A stretch of 64,000 bases of DNA from Hawksworthiomyces lignivorus (taxonomy: Eukaryota > Ascomycota > Sordariomycetes > Ophiostomatales > Ophiostomataceae): positions 1 through 64,000 of the forward strand of contig NTMA01000036.1 of NCBI GenBank assembly GCA_002917075.1. The letters are read 5' to 3'. The notes under the pieces were generated by a model, which searched no databases, was not told the DNA's origin, and saw only the letters and a program-made list of their open reading frames with translations. The translations under genes and the position numbers were made by a program. This document shows positions 24,189 to 35,308 of this stretch, piece after piece; the stretch's first letter is position 1, and each line of letters begins with the position of its first letter.

Positions 24189-24220
24189 TTCTATTTTCAA
24201 ATACTTCTATTTTCAAATAC
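24189..24220. repeat. 16-bp perfect tandem duplication
   Basis: TTCTATTTTCAAATAC occurs twice head to tail (24189-24204 and 24205-24220). It lies in non-coding sequence upstream of the cyclin gene and is probably a replication-slippage product. Confidence 0.85.
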
Positions 24221-26343
24221 TTGAAGAAACGAAACAAACGCCTCAGGAGCTCCATCTGTTTCCCTTTCTGCTCTGGTTCTGACGGAAGCACTCCTGAGCG
24301 CAACGCTTCCTCCAAAATGCGTAGCATTCGATAATTTGACTGGCTGTGAGGATCTCAGAGACTGTTGCGGCCTTTTGCCAGTTGGCTCTCCCTCGCCTCT
24401 CAAAATACGATATGCATGTTCCAATCTTACTGAACCCAAGCACAAAACAGGGCCTCAGTGGAAACTGGCAAAGCCCACAAATCTGGATTCTTTGCACAGA
24501 TACCCCACACGCATAGCTTTCTTTGGCTGCTGAGCAAACAGAGCCAGCTGCCGTCGTCGATTGGCTGGGACCCATAAGAAGCGAACGACCACATGAAACA
24601 AGCGGCCAGCCAACGAGCAGGCAGCAAAAGGCTGAGAGGCAGCAGACAAATTGAGACGGAGCGAAGTCCACAGATGGCGAAAGAGACCTGCTATAACTTC
24701 CTTGGTTCGATGACGTTAGTTCTCTTCCTAGATTTGCATCTCATACACCGTTTACAAATATCGTGGCACTATTGCACAGGTTACTAGAACAATAAAAAAG
24801 TATCCCAGTGGAAATCAGAGGCAGCACCCATTTATCGTGACCTAAGACTAGCTTAGCTACAAGAGATAATGTAGAGGGGACTGCTGGAATGTGGTATGTC
24901 TTGCTGGCGGGTTTGCTAATTCTCTCTGTAAGGAAGAAGAGAATTGCCACAAACCATTTACGAATTCTGTCTTCAAAAGTAGCTACTGGCAGGATGACAT
25001 GTGTTCATTTGCAAATGCATTCTAGGTCCCAATTGCTGCTCCCGACATGCAGATAGATAGCAGCAGACACTGATATAGGGGGGGAAATATCAAATCGTAT
25101 CCGATCGGAAAATTTGCACTGCGTAGTAAGTGTAAAGCTATGAAGAAATCAAAAGAGATCGCAGCGTTTTCGATACGCCATGTTCATTCGTGGCACTTCC
25201 CCCTTTGTCGTTATCCTATGTTTTGCTGCGCGTTTCATGTTGGTGTGTGCAAGCAGTAGAAGACGCATCCTTGTTGGTTGCTTTCCCGTTCTCAGTGGCC
25301 TTTTACGCAGGAGCTGCACGCCACACCGCCTCTCTGACTATCTGATCTCTGCCGAGCCCCTGCCTACTGCAACCCATTCAAACCTTAACGCACAAAATTT
25401 CTGCTTTGTCCTCCACCCAATCCTCCGTTTTCTGCAAGAACTCGACAGCGCCTCATACAATCTATTCGCCATAGAAACACCGCGCAAGATCCTCCCGGGG
25501 CTTTTTGTGTGCCGCAGGACGGTGAATTACTTTGGCTGGCCGCCGCTGGGGCGAAATGACAGGGACACGATGGAAAAGATGAGATGATATGGAGATTGCG
25601 ATACGGCAGCCTAATGAGCCGTCGACTGACCCTGCTCAAATGTTTCTTGTCTCTTTGCTGGATATGAAACAAATAGGGCAGGCTGCAGAGTTCCTTCAGA
25701 GGCTTTCCTTGAGTTCTTCTTGCTAAAAAGCATCAATGTTATTCTGTATCAATCTATTTCAAGCCAGCTACTGCGTTCTGGGTACGAGTTCAAAAAGATT
25801 ATGTCCGGAAAGAATACCATTTCCACAGAAAGGAGCAAAAGTTTAAGGCTTTAGGGATATGGCACATATTACGAATACGCACTCTTCCTCGTCTTCTTTT
25901 TTCACGGCCTGCGCTTCGATGTGTCGTATATGCTTGTATTGTTACATAGTGGCAAAAAGAAATATGGGTATTGAGATGCACTTTTCCTTAAGTTTGCGTG
26001 CGGCCTGTTCCTTAGCACCATGAAAACCCAATTACCCCTGACAATCACAGGTACTGTCACTTTTCGTGCCACAACAAATGCAAGTCAAGCCATAGTCTCA
26101 GTAAAAAGGGACAATCTCCCAAGATAGGATAACAGGCGATATACAAAGTGCAGCCCGATGCAGGGGATAGGGAAAAAAGAAACAAAAAGAAATTTAGTTA
26201 AAGAATTGTAATCCCACAAGCGCAGGATCTATTCCCCCTATTCTGCGTAGATCAGACCTTTTTGCGTGTGGGCTGAGATTATCACATGTGATGGCTAGGA
26301 ACCATTACCAGTATAGGCTAGAGATATGCTATTAGAGCTGGTA

Positions 26344-26359
26344 TACGGAGTACGGAGTA
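26344..26359. repeat. overlapping double copy of TACGGAGTA
   Basis: Two overlapping copies of the 9-mer TACGGAGTA (26344-26352, 26351-26359). The same word occurs at 875-883 and 1580-1588, and on the other strand at 30783-30791, always outside the genes. Confidence 0.8.
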
Positions 26360-28488
26360 CTTTCATACCATATCAGCTAGGGAGCTCATAGATAGGACAG
26401 CCTGGGTGCTTCATAATGCTTTTTTTTCCCTATATTGAGAAGTAAATAAACTGCAATAGCTTGGGCTGCAATACCTTGACGTACTGCGAGGATTGTGCTA
26501 TGGGAATGGCATTGCTGACTTTTTTTTTTTGAATTTGATATTGCTGAAACGGGATAAGGACGGTCTATGATTTGAAAAAGCAGTTCCGTCAAACAGAGAC
26601 CCGACAAGTAGGAATAGCTGGGTTACAGGCCAAGAAAACTGTCATCCTGCCGTCAAATTGCAAATCCCCAGACAGAACGGTCTTGTAACCAGATTGCAAA
26701 TCAAATGCGAAACGGGTTGCTCAGGGAGAGCGGGGAAATAGCTGACAAAATATTAACAGAGCTCCGTTGTCACTACGCTGATCCCCTTGCTTTAGGTTGA
26801 TCCCCACCGTTTGTAACTTTTTCTATGCTTAGAGGTCTGCTGCCCAAAGAATACGGTCATAGTTGTCTAATATGTTTCACATTTTTGGGCAGCACGATAC
26901 GGATTCTTCTTAGCGTATGCCAACTAAAAGTCACATCACATACCTTGTTTCTGACAGTGCCACATCGGATGACTGCTATGATCCGCTGGCTGCATGCACT
27001 TAAGGTCTCCCTTGCGCTTTTGTGTATCTTTTTAGAATATGTAATATAGAAATAGGAATATACGAGGTTTATCAATACGGGGCAGCACAAGTCGATGCGC
27101 ATCCCCGCTCAAACAAATCTTTTTTCAACCCTGTTGCAATGCTCCATAGCTGTCTTCGTCTTGGCGCATGACAGGCTTGTCGAAATTGCGTCCCTGCTTT
27201 TGTGAAGGCATGTGCCGCAATAAATTGGATGGTTCATGAGATGGTGTGCTCCCGTAGATGATCCCGCATTTTCTTTACAGAGGGGACGCATGCACAGGGC
27301 AGGTGACAATCTCAGGAACCATATGCCAGGGTTAGTCAGTTGACAGCCAGCTAGGCCCCGACAAAGACTCCACACAATCGACGCCTGCTAAGATTGGAAA
27401 TTCTGCCCATGTTGAACCTTAGCAGCTTGCGTGTACATGGCGTCATACGGCTTCCTGTAGCAGTTATGTTGTTCAACCGCTCAGAGATTTCGGAAGAGGC
27501 AAGAAAGATTTTACCTAATCAAGCAGACTACAAAGCCACGGCTTCCATGGAGGCCTTCGCCATGAATACTTCACATGCTTTGGATACTGTTATGGTCCCC
27601 TAGGCAATGCAGGGCTAGAGAAACGGTGCCTTTCATTTGGGCTTGCCCCTTTGCGTATTTTTGTGCATTTATCGGCCTATTTTCTGTATCCCTTGGGTCG
27701 AGTTGACATGGCTTGGCAACATAGCCAAAGCGAATCTCGTCCTGCGATCGTCTGGTACCTTTCAGATTATCCCCTTGAGTGCTAAAACAGGGCTATTTTT
27801 TGGAGAGAGATTATGTAATTGACAAAACCCCTGTAAATGACCTACAGGTACAAAAAAACTGCTTACAATAACAATAGAATACGAAGTATTACGTGTTTAA
27901 CTAAAAAAAAAAATACTATTTTGGCACTCAAGGGGATACCAAAGAGAGGGTTGTTACCTGTGGAGCTGAGAAGCTACGGGGATAAGGCCCTAGCCGACCA
28001 GAGGGAGCCCAAGCCGAGGTGCTAAATTGATCTCCCCCGAAAAATACGATATGCATCGGCGATTCCTGTCGGGGCCAAAGAAGCGGACACACCCGACCCA
28101 GCTACATACAAACTAGAATGCGAATCTATTGACACCGCCGCAACAACATAGCTGAACGTATGCCGTTAATCACGGACATGGCACTGAATTAAGCGAGAAC
28201 CAAGACATAGGGGAAGAAAGCTGAAATATTGATATAATCACAAGAAAGCCCAGTCGAAGCACTCTTGAAATAGAAACGACTCTCCACATTGTGGCAGGCA
28301 GCTTGTAACAGATGTACTCGTAGATCTCTCATAATCAATTAGCGTTCATGTGACGCAGGACTTGTAGAAGATGAAGCCACATCTACCTGTCTTACGTCAA
28401 TTCGTGTTGGAAGCAGGCAGCAACAATAACAGTAAAGTTAGATTGCCAACTTTATTTTTAATTTTGTTCTGCCAGCTAAACAGAAAAA

Positions 28489-28512
28489 GAAAGAAAGAAA
28501 GAAAGAAAGAAA
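28489..28512 (+). repeat. (GAAA)6 microsatellite
   Basis: Six perfect GAAA units end 51 bp before the start codon of the small orphan gene, probably within its 5' UTR or core promoter. Length variation here could alter expression; that is inference. Confidence 0.9.
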
Positions 28513-28563
28513 ATTTTATATCTAACATCATATTTTTCAACAGCAATTTAACTTGCGAATACC

Positions 28564-28924
28564 ATGGCAGACAATAAAGGCGATGCAGGCAGCGCAGATA
28601 ACGCAGGCGCTGTGGACAAAGTGAGATTCGTCCCCCCAGAACAATTACAAAATATACCCAGGCCGACTCGGTCAGTGCAGCCCAACTGTATGGCCTACGT
28701 CGACAACCAGGGCGTCCAGCGTAAGATCTATATGCCTCAGGGTACGATGAAGGCCGCCACAGACCACCTGCAGAACCAACGCTGGGATGAGCTAGCCAAG
28801 TTTGAGCCGTATAGTGAGTTTAATATATCGTCTACAGAGTGCGAGCAGCAGGGATGGGTCCTATTCTAACGCCATTCTAGCAAACCAGGGTTACAAAGAA
28901 GAAGATTATAAGGTGCTCAACTAG
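28564..28924 (+). CDS. small conserved-looking hypothetical protein (97 aa)
   Basis: Two exons, 28564-28813 and 28881-28924, with a 67-nt intron (GTGAGT..CTAG), give 97 residues ending GYKEEDYKVLN. The start ATG sits in a good context (ACCATGGC). The N-terminal 20 residues are small and acidic. The rest (VRFVPPEQLQNIPRPTR, MAYVDNQGVQRKIYMPQGT, HLQNQRWDELAKFEPY) is a soluble, non-repetitive sequence with clear coding character, no signal peptide and no membrane segment. I do not recognise the family. A reading without the intron would end with an implausible tail, so the spliced form is preferred. Confidence 0.6.
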
Positions 28925-31697
28925 AACCGCTTTGATGTATATGGAGCTAAGGCTAGAGTTGCTTGTATATCTGAGAAGACCACATTATAGCTCCTGTTTG
29001 TTATTCCTCTCTTTCGCAGAAGTTCTCGCCTCGCTTGAAGGCTACTCATTTGCAGCGTAGTTTGATACATTGCAAACGGTCCGCTGGTGCTATCACCGTT
29101 TTCACAATCCTGTCGGTGACGATGGAAAAGGTAGCAAAATAGGAAAAACGAAAAGACGCAGGAAAGCGCTTCGCGAAACAATCAAATTTCATTTTCATTC
29201 GTTTGCTCACTGCAGCAACCGTCCTTTGGTAGTCATTTTTGTGCAGACAGAAATAGAAACTGTCCACTTTTCTTGCTTTCTGCTCAACTGCAAGCTGTGC
29301 CGCACCGTCGTCCTCTTCTTCTTGTAGCCGCGGGTCGCAGCGAGACGCGCTTCCGTTTGTAATAATGAAATGACAAGCGGGAAGAAAAGGGCAGCGTCGT
29401 GCACCAGAGTTTTGGAAGAGTCTAGAAAGAGGGAAGTCCTATTGGCTGGAGCTGCCGCCTACTGTTTCTTTTTTTGGGAACCTTGCAATCCCGCTTAGGT
29501 TTGGGGTTCAAACCGCTGCCAATTGTGCAGCACTAAAGCCCAGGCCTCTGCTAAAAAAAAAAAATTGTGGTGCTGTTCTCCTTCAGGCGCTTCAACAGCC
29601 GCCCCCAAATCGGCTTCACTTCTACTACTATTTTATTTTAGGTCAGACCAACAAGCGACGACAGCCAACAGGCAGATGGGTGTATATTTTTACTTCTCTG
29701 CATCTCTCGGATGTAAGTTTACCGGCGGCCTGGTCCTCAGAAAGCCCCCAGATTTAGGATTGCTTATCTCACTACTGTGTTGGAAAGCAAGGGTTCCCAT
29801 CCGCTGATTCCTGCCGGAGAATAGGCCAGAATGAATGCGTATAAGAAATGCAACGGATAAGAAGAAATAGAACGGGATGCTACTGTCTTCTGTTGCCAAA
29901 GTCTTTGCCCTTCCGGTCATGCTGTGGCACAGCATGTAAAGACTGGGGGTGTGAGGATAGGAAGAAAAGGAACACGCATGGCGTGAGAAAGCTACCACCT
30001 GCCAGAGTAGGATAGTACCTTCTTCCACTTGGTAAGACGTCAATTAACTCATCTTTCGTTTGCGCATGCTTGTTTTGATTTCTCTGTGGCACAGGAAAAT
30101 AATTCGATGGCGCAGATGAGAGGTCTGCAGGAGAGGAATACCAACAAAAGCATATCAAAAATAGCACACTTTGGAATCGTGGGCAACAAACGCTCGCTAG
30201 AGACAGTTTCAACTTCACAAATCTCTCGCCAAAATTGTTCTTCGCCAAAATTGTTCTTCGCCAACTCCGGCTCTGGCCAACCGCAAATCTTGTAGGCATG
30301 TTGCCGGCGAGTTCACGGAAAGATCAATAGCTCCACGTGATGTATGCCAAGAGAGCAGTCTTCCTTTGCCATCCTAGTCTATTAGTTCATGAGGCAGATC
30401 GACTCTTATCCCTCTATGGCAGCTTCTGTTTTCGCCGTTTGAACGATGTAGAAGGTTAAAAAGAATGAATAGAAGACTCTTCACCGCTGCGGGAAACTCC
30501 CTTCTGCTGCGTGAGAGTTGCAATATACGTCGCCTGTAGCAAGTACCTCTGGTTCCTTGATAGCCAGCTGCAATCGTTCTTCCGGTATTCTTGTGTCTCC
30601 CTTGCAACTTTTTCATCTTTGTTTGCATCCCTGGCCCAAAAATTCCACATTCCACAATGCATTTATCCCTTGGAATAATGAATACGCCTTTACGAGCGAG
30701 CAACGAAATTAAGGAGATCTATGGGATATACCTGGGATCTTCGCTACCGAGGAATGCTATCTTATTAAGACAGCGAAACACGTACTCCGTAAAACCTCTT
30801 CTGTTTCCCCTGCGTCATTGGTTTCGATATGCAGATTTCAATTAACTTTAACCAAAGTTGTGCCCCATTGGGTCTTTCGCCTTCGATGATCGAGCCTCCC
30901 AATTTCAGTGACGTTGGTGTTCAAAGAGAACTATTACCCCGTTCCCCTTTTACCTTCTGTTTCGAGATAGCTGTCATTTTTGGCAGTACGATATGTAGCA
31001 CATACGACAGACGCCGTGTCCTGTAACGACCATACCATTCCTATCCCTCCAGCATGTTGAATAAAAGCGGAATGTGAACGAAGACGGATATTTGTATAAC
31101 TTTAGGACAAAAAGTGATAGAGTGCAAATTGTCCTGTTTGCTCTTGGTCAATATCTTCGGAAGTGCTCTGGTCTCTTGCTTCGTTGTATCTTGTAGATGG
31201 AATGAGTATTGCAGAGCAACCACCAAGGGTTGTCTCGTTAAACTACCAGGAGTTGGACGGGCAATCGTAGTCCATAACTCGCACCGCTACGAGTTGCGCA
31301 CGCATTAAAGAGTACAGAACTGCAAAATATTCTCGTTAAATGAATTCCTTATCTGTCTGCCTTTGCCCAAAAACGCCTTTGCCAATACCACAAAAACAAA
31401 ATGAAAAAGAGTGTCACTAAACACAAGGAAAAAGAAAACTGCAAAATAAAGGAGTGAAAGAATCAAGTAATAGGCAAGGAAAATAAGCAGGCGCCTCCCT
31501 AAGTTCTCTCGTTATGCTGCCCCAGTTTTGACACACTGCGGATGAGCTGAAAGGCAGAAACAATCCTTGAGAAAAAGTGAAGGGGCAAGAATAAACCTTA
31601 TATCCCGATACCATATGCATACCGTAGTAATAAACATCATGAGTAGCACATCATCAGTTTATTCCTAGCCGCCGTTATCTCGCTCTCAGAAGTCATG
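28925..31697. other. 2.8 kb gap between convergent genes
   Basis: Both flanking genes (the orphan on +, CDK1 on -) end here, so no promoter is expected, yet 2.8 kb contains no gene I can support. It includes a 16-bp tandem duplication (30226-30257), one TACTCCGTA word (30783-30791) and an A11 run near 29552. Open frames up to about 139 codons overlap one another on both strands and look random. Confidence 0.5.
30226..30257. repeat. 16-bp tandem duplication
   Basis: TCGCCAAAATTGTTCT is repeated exactly twice (30226-30241, 30242-30257), followed by a partial third copy (TCGCCAA). It is non-coding. Confidence 0.85.
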
Positions 31698-32835
31698 CTA
31701 ATGGTATCCATTGCCGTAGTTCGCGGCCGTGGTGGTGTGTCGGCTGACAGGCTTGGCCAGGTCATCAAAGTAGGGGTGATTGCAGGCTTGTTTTGCCGAG
31801 ATTCGGCTCGCCGGATCGTAGACAAGCATGAGCTCCAGCAGTTCAAGGCCCATTTCGTCCAGGTTCATACATATCGGGGCGTTCACATCCTGCACCCATC
31901 GTGGGAACGATGCCTTGAAGTCGGGATATGTCGTAACCCCAGGCCATACGTCTTCGGTCGGAGTTCCGAGAAGACTGGAGAAGAGTTAGCAAAGACATAC
32001 AAAAGTCAGGCGGGTTAAAAATAAGAGGGATCCGTACCGGAAGATCTTGAAGATTTCATCAATCTCTGAGTCGCCTGGGAAGAGTGGTTTTCGTGTAGCC
32101 ATCTCAGCAAAAATACAGCCGACTGACCACATGTCTACTCCAGTAGAGTACTGATGCCCGCCTAGCAGAATCTCGGGAGCCCGATACCACAGCGTAACAA
32201 CTTCGTGCGTGTAGGTGCGCAGGGGAACACCGAAGGCGCGGGCCAGTCCAAAGTCGGCCAGCTTCAGGTTGCCGTCTTTGTCAATTAGAAGGTTCTGGGG
32301 CTTGAGATCGCGGTGCAGGATACGGTGGCTGTGGCAGTAGCGCACACCCGCGCATAGCTGGCTCATGAACTTCTTGATGATATCCTCGCCCAAGCCTAAG
32401 TGGTGCAAGCGGGTTCCTGTGCCCTCGGGCAGCGCCTTGCCGCGCCCGCCGTCGGATACAGGCAGGGCCTCCATGTATTTCTTCAGGTCAAGGTCGAGGA
32501 ATTCCATCACAAGATAGAGCTTATGGCCCTCGGCGTGGACAATATTGAGCAGGCGGACGATGTTGGGGTCCCGCATCTCCTTGAGCAGGCTAATTTCGCG
32601 AATGGCTGTAGATGGAACTCCCTCATCATCAGCCTCAAGTCGAATCTTCTTGAGCGCCACAATGCGGCCGCCAGCCGACAGGTCCTTCGCCTTGTACACG
32701 ACACCGTACGTGCCTATGACAAGTATTACACAGGTTAGCAAACCTCGCATCCTCTCAGAGCATTCTCGCGGTTCTCCGTCTGCGATTGTCGTTCTCACCC
32801 TCGCCAATCTTTTCCAATTTTTGGTAGTTATCCAT
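31698..32835 (-). CDS. cdc2: cyclin-dependent kinase 1 (Cdc2/Cdc28/NimX)
   Basis: Three exons, 32799-32835, 32038-32713 and 31698-31974, encode 329 residues. The short first exon gives [13 protein letters not shown], joined to [11 protein letters not shown] to rebuild the glycine loop with the inhibitory-site pair Thr14-Tyr15. Visible hallmarks are ATP-binding Lys34 (VALKKIRLE), the exact PSTAIRE helix (46-52), [17 protein letters not shown], an activation-loop Thr in RTYTHEVVT, and [10 protein letters not shown]. The insert [16 protein letters not shown] before the D helix is the form seen in filamentous-fungal Cdc2 rather than in animals. This is the essential mitotic kinase, partnered by A/B-type and Cln cyclins. 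It is divergently arranged with an AlkB-family gene across 1.07 kb. Identity is very secure. Confidence 0.96.
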
Positions 32836-33902
32836 ATTTTCGCCGCTGGTCCCGTTGAGGCTGGTGTACAAATAAGTGCTGGTGAAAAGTAGTAATGCGA
32901 CTGGTGTTGTGTTGTATCGTGTCGTGTGGTGCTGTCAATAGCTTCGACGCTTGTTTTGGTCGGCCGCGAACACGCTGAGATCAGTTAAGGAACGGCTACA
33001 GAGCTGTTGTTTATCGATAGAACAAGCCGCCAATAGTAGACTCGACAGTGTATATCTCGGAAGGGAAGGCCACTGTCAACGATTGACCGACGTTTTAAAT
33101 TGTAGAAGAGTGAACTGCGACAGGAGGACGGGAATAGTGTTGGGCTTCTCCAAAGATTGAGATTAATGCCCCCGCAAAGGGAAATTGGTAATTCGCCAGA
33201 CGACAGGATGGGAAAGCAAAATAAAACACGACTAGAGAAATCAAAAGCAATAGGCCATGACGTCCCTTGAGGTGGAATGCGAAAAAAGAAAATAAAGTGG
33301 AGAAGAGAGGGAATGCCAAAAGGACGACGTGAAAACCGCCGTCGAAGAGGAGGCCACAAATATGGACAACGGTTGACGAGATTCGGTGAAAGAGAGAGAA
33401 ACGAAAATGCTGCTGTCCGAACGAAAAGAGTGAATTGCTCGTTTGCAGCTTGTGAGTCGTATGTTGTTGCGCTGTGCTGGCCTTGCTGTGTCTGCCAGGT
33501 TGTGTTGTTTGTTCGCCAAATTGGAGATTGACACAGCCAAAAATTTACGGCGGATGGCGTCTAGCAGGGGGGATCTCTCGCTTCCATTGTTTATTTATTT
33601 ATTTACTCTCTTCCTTATAGCGGGGTTATTTATTTATTCGGTGCTAAGCCGCGAGGGCGTATTACTATCGAGTACATTCAACTAACTCACCGCCACAGAA
33701 CGCGTCTAGAGCGCGTTCTTACAGTATGTATGTACACTGCTTATCTTATCGGACCCCTCCAACTGTGGAAGAGATGGCGGGGCAACAAAAAAAAAAAAAA
33801 AAAAATAATGTACGTTTAAGACGAGGCGTGACAATGGAGCCTGTAAGCATCTATCACGAACTTATCAGATAGCTGCTGACTGCCAACGTTCTTGCTACCG
33901 GC
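32836..33902. promoter_or_regulatory. divergent CDK1 / AlkB promoter region
   Basis: 1067 bp between two start codons pointing away from each other. It contains an A19 tract (33787-33805), a TTTA repeat near 33588-33603, a doubled TTATC (33741-33750), and TTATCAGAT immediately followed by AG (33862-33872), that is, two overlapping GATA cores 33 bp before the AlkB start. TTATCAGAT is the reverse complement of the SreA-type word ATCWGATAA. Whether it works as such is unproven. Confidence 0.45.
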
Positions 33903-35230
33903 ATGGTCGCTGATATAAAATTGCTGGATGCGCATGAACAGCCATCTGAATATTTGCGCAGAAAATGGAAGGACTATTCTCGGGCGACTGCCGACCAAGT
34001 GAAAGAAACCGGTGACATTGACGAGATCGGCGGTTCCACGGGGCGACCGAGCTTCAGTATTGCTGGGACACTATCGGCGGAACGCATTGGACATGCTTTT
34101 ACAGAGTTTCTAGTCGATAAGAGCCCGGTAGACGGGGATAGAGACGACGAATTCGATCCAGCTTCCTTGGCCCCAAACGCCGATGTCCCCATCTACTTCC
34201 ACCCTCTCCTCCCAGGTGCGTGGGCAAGCGGTTAGGTCGAAGAGTAAAAGAAATAGTCTAACAATGTGCAACAACAGGCCTATTGATAGTTCCAAACCTC
34301 GTACCTCAAATAGTTCAAAAACGACTCCTTGATCGCATGGTTCACAGGGACCTCAGCTGCCGCCGTCACCAGACTAATATGCACCCTTTCTACAACGTGC
34401 CTTACCCAAGTAGGGAAGATACTTCTTTTTTTTCTTATTCGCCATCAGATGTCTTGCACGACTATGTTGCCGTTACATCTGAACCGGGCACTTTCTTACC
34501 CAAAGATCCTAGCATCCATAAACCCTTAACTATCCGCCAAGTGCTAGATCGCCGGCTTCACTGGGTGACACTAGGCGGGCAATACGATTGGACACGACGA
34601 GTGTACCCGGAGGCAGATAGCAGCGACGAAGAAGCCAGTACAGCCAGCCAAATCCCACCGTTTCCACCTGACCTAGCCCGCCTTCTTGCCGGCCTGTTTC
34701 CCGAAACTGACCCACAAGCAGCTATTGTGAACTTCTACACGCCAGGCGACACCATGATGATGCACCGTGATGTGTCAGAAGAGACAGATAAGGGGCTTGT
34801 CAGCTTAAGCATCGGCTGCGATGCACTGTTTATGGCAGCACCGACAAGAGAATTCACAGAAGCTGCAGCAGCAACGCCAGAAATAGACAATGCAGCAGCG
34901 CGTGCTGGCAGAGGCAGCCAGGACCCTCAAGGGGGGTATGATGCAAGGGACGATAAAAATAGCTCGGTGTTAAACAATGGAAACGGGCATGACGAAGCAA
35001 GAACCGAACCCTACGTCCTTCTCCGTCTGCGCTCTGGCGATGCTATGTACATGACTGGCCATGCTCGATTTGCCTGGCATGGCGTTCCTAAAGTCATTAA
35101 AGGGACATGCCCTGACTACCTCGCGGACTGGCCAGCTGGTGAGCACAGTGATTGCCGCTACGAAGCTTGGCGCGGCTGGATGTGCAATAAGCGCGTAAAC
35201 CTAAATGTTCGGCAAATGAGAGACTTATAA
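33903..35230 (+). CDS. AlkB-family 2-oxoglutarate/Fe(II) dioxygenase (ALKBH1-like)
   Basis: Two exons, 33903-34215 and 34278-35230, encode 421 residues; the junction reads PLLPGLLIVPNLVPQ. The double-stranded beta-helix residues are present: HRD (His267, Asp269) after IVNFYTPGDTMMM, a distal His372 in FAWHGVPK, and the 2-oxoglutarate arginine motif RVNLNVR (Arg410, Arg416). The order and the large N-terminal extension fit the ALKBH1-type branch, which demethylates nucleic acids (tRNA or DNA). Between the HxD and the distal His there is an Ala/Asp/Asn/Gly-rich insertion (about residues 298-345) that looks disordered. Its stop codon lies only 78 bp from that of the NRPS gene on the other strand. 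Substrate cannot be decided from sequence. Confidence 0.9.
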
Positions 35231-35308
35231 AAACACGAGTTTGAAACAATGACAACGAGAGGCAACTATCGACGGATACGGCTGTAGATACAAAATTCAG
35301 TCGAATAT

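Larger units (their letters stand above)
21622..28563. other. 7 kb gene-poor divergent region
   Basis: The region lies between the cyclin (-) and a small orphan gene (+). From about 21.8 to 24.1 kb the cyclin coding strand is CT-rich (the plus strand shows long GA/AAG runs and an A17-18 run near 22744-22760), which creates long but low-complexity open frames that I do not accept as genes. It holds a 16-bp tandem duplication (24189-24220), the doubled motif TACGGAGTACGGAGTA (26344-26359) and a T10 run near 26520. No transposon ORF is recognised. Confidence 0.5.

Noticed and set aside
25180..25587. 135-codon plus-strand frame
   Set aside because: Cys/Arg/Leu-rich random-looking translation, no neighbours in frame, and a comparable frame on the opposite strand.
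24403..28058. Identical 16-mer AAAATACGATATGCAT at about 24403 and 28043
   Set aside because: One shared 16-mer is about what chance predicts for 64 kb compared with itself; the flanks do not match.
29480..29540. GGTTCAAACC resembling a tRNA B box
   Set aside because: No matching acceptor stem, A box or anticodon arm could be folded around it.
29690..30299. Overlapping minus-strand frames of 117 and 139 codons
   Set aside because: Two overlapping frames of similar quality with no motif; part crosses the tandem duplication.
20335..32835. Cyclin and CDK1 genes as a functional kinase-cyclin pair
   Set aside because: Pcl-type cyclins partner Pho85-like kinases, whereas this kinase is the PSTAIRE mitotic CDK with its own cyclins; 10 kb proximity is probably coincidental.
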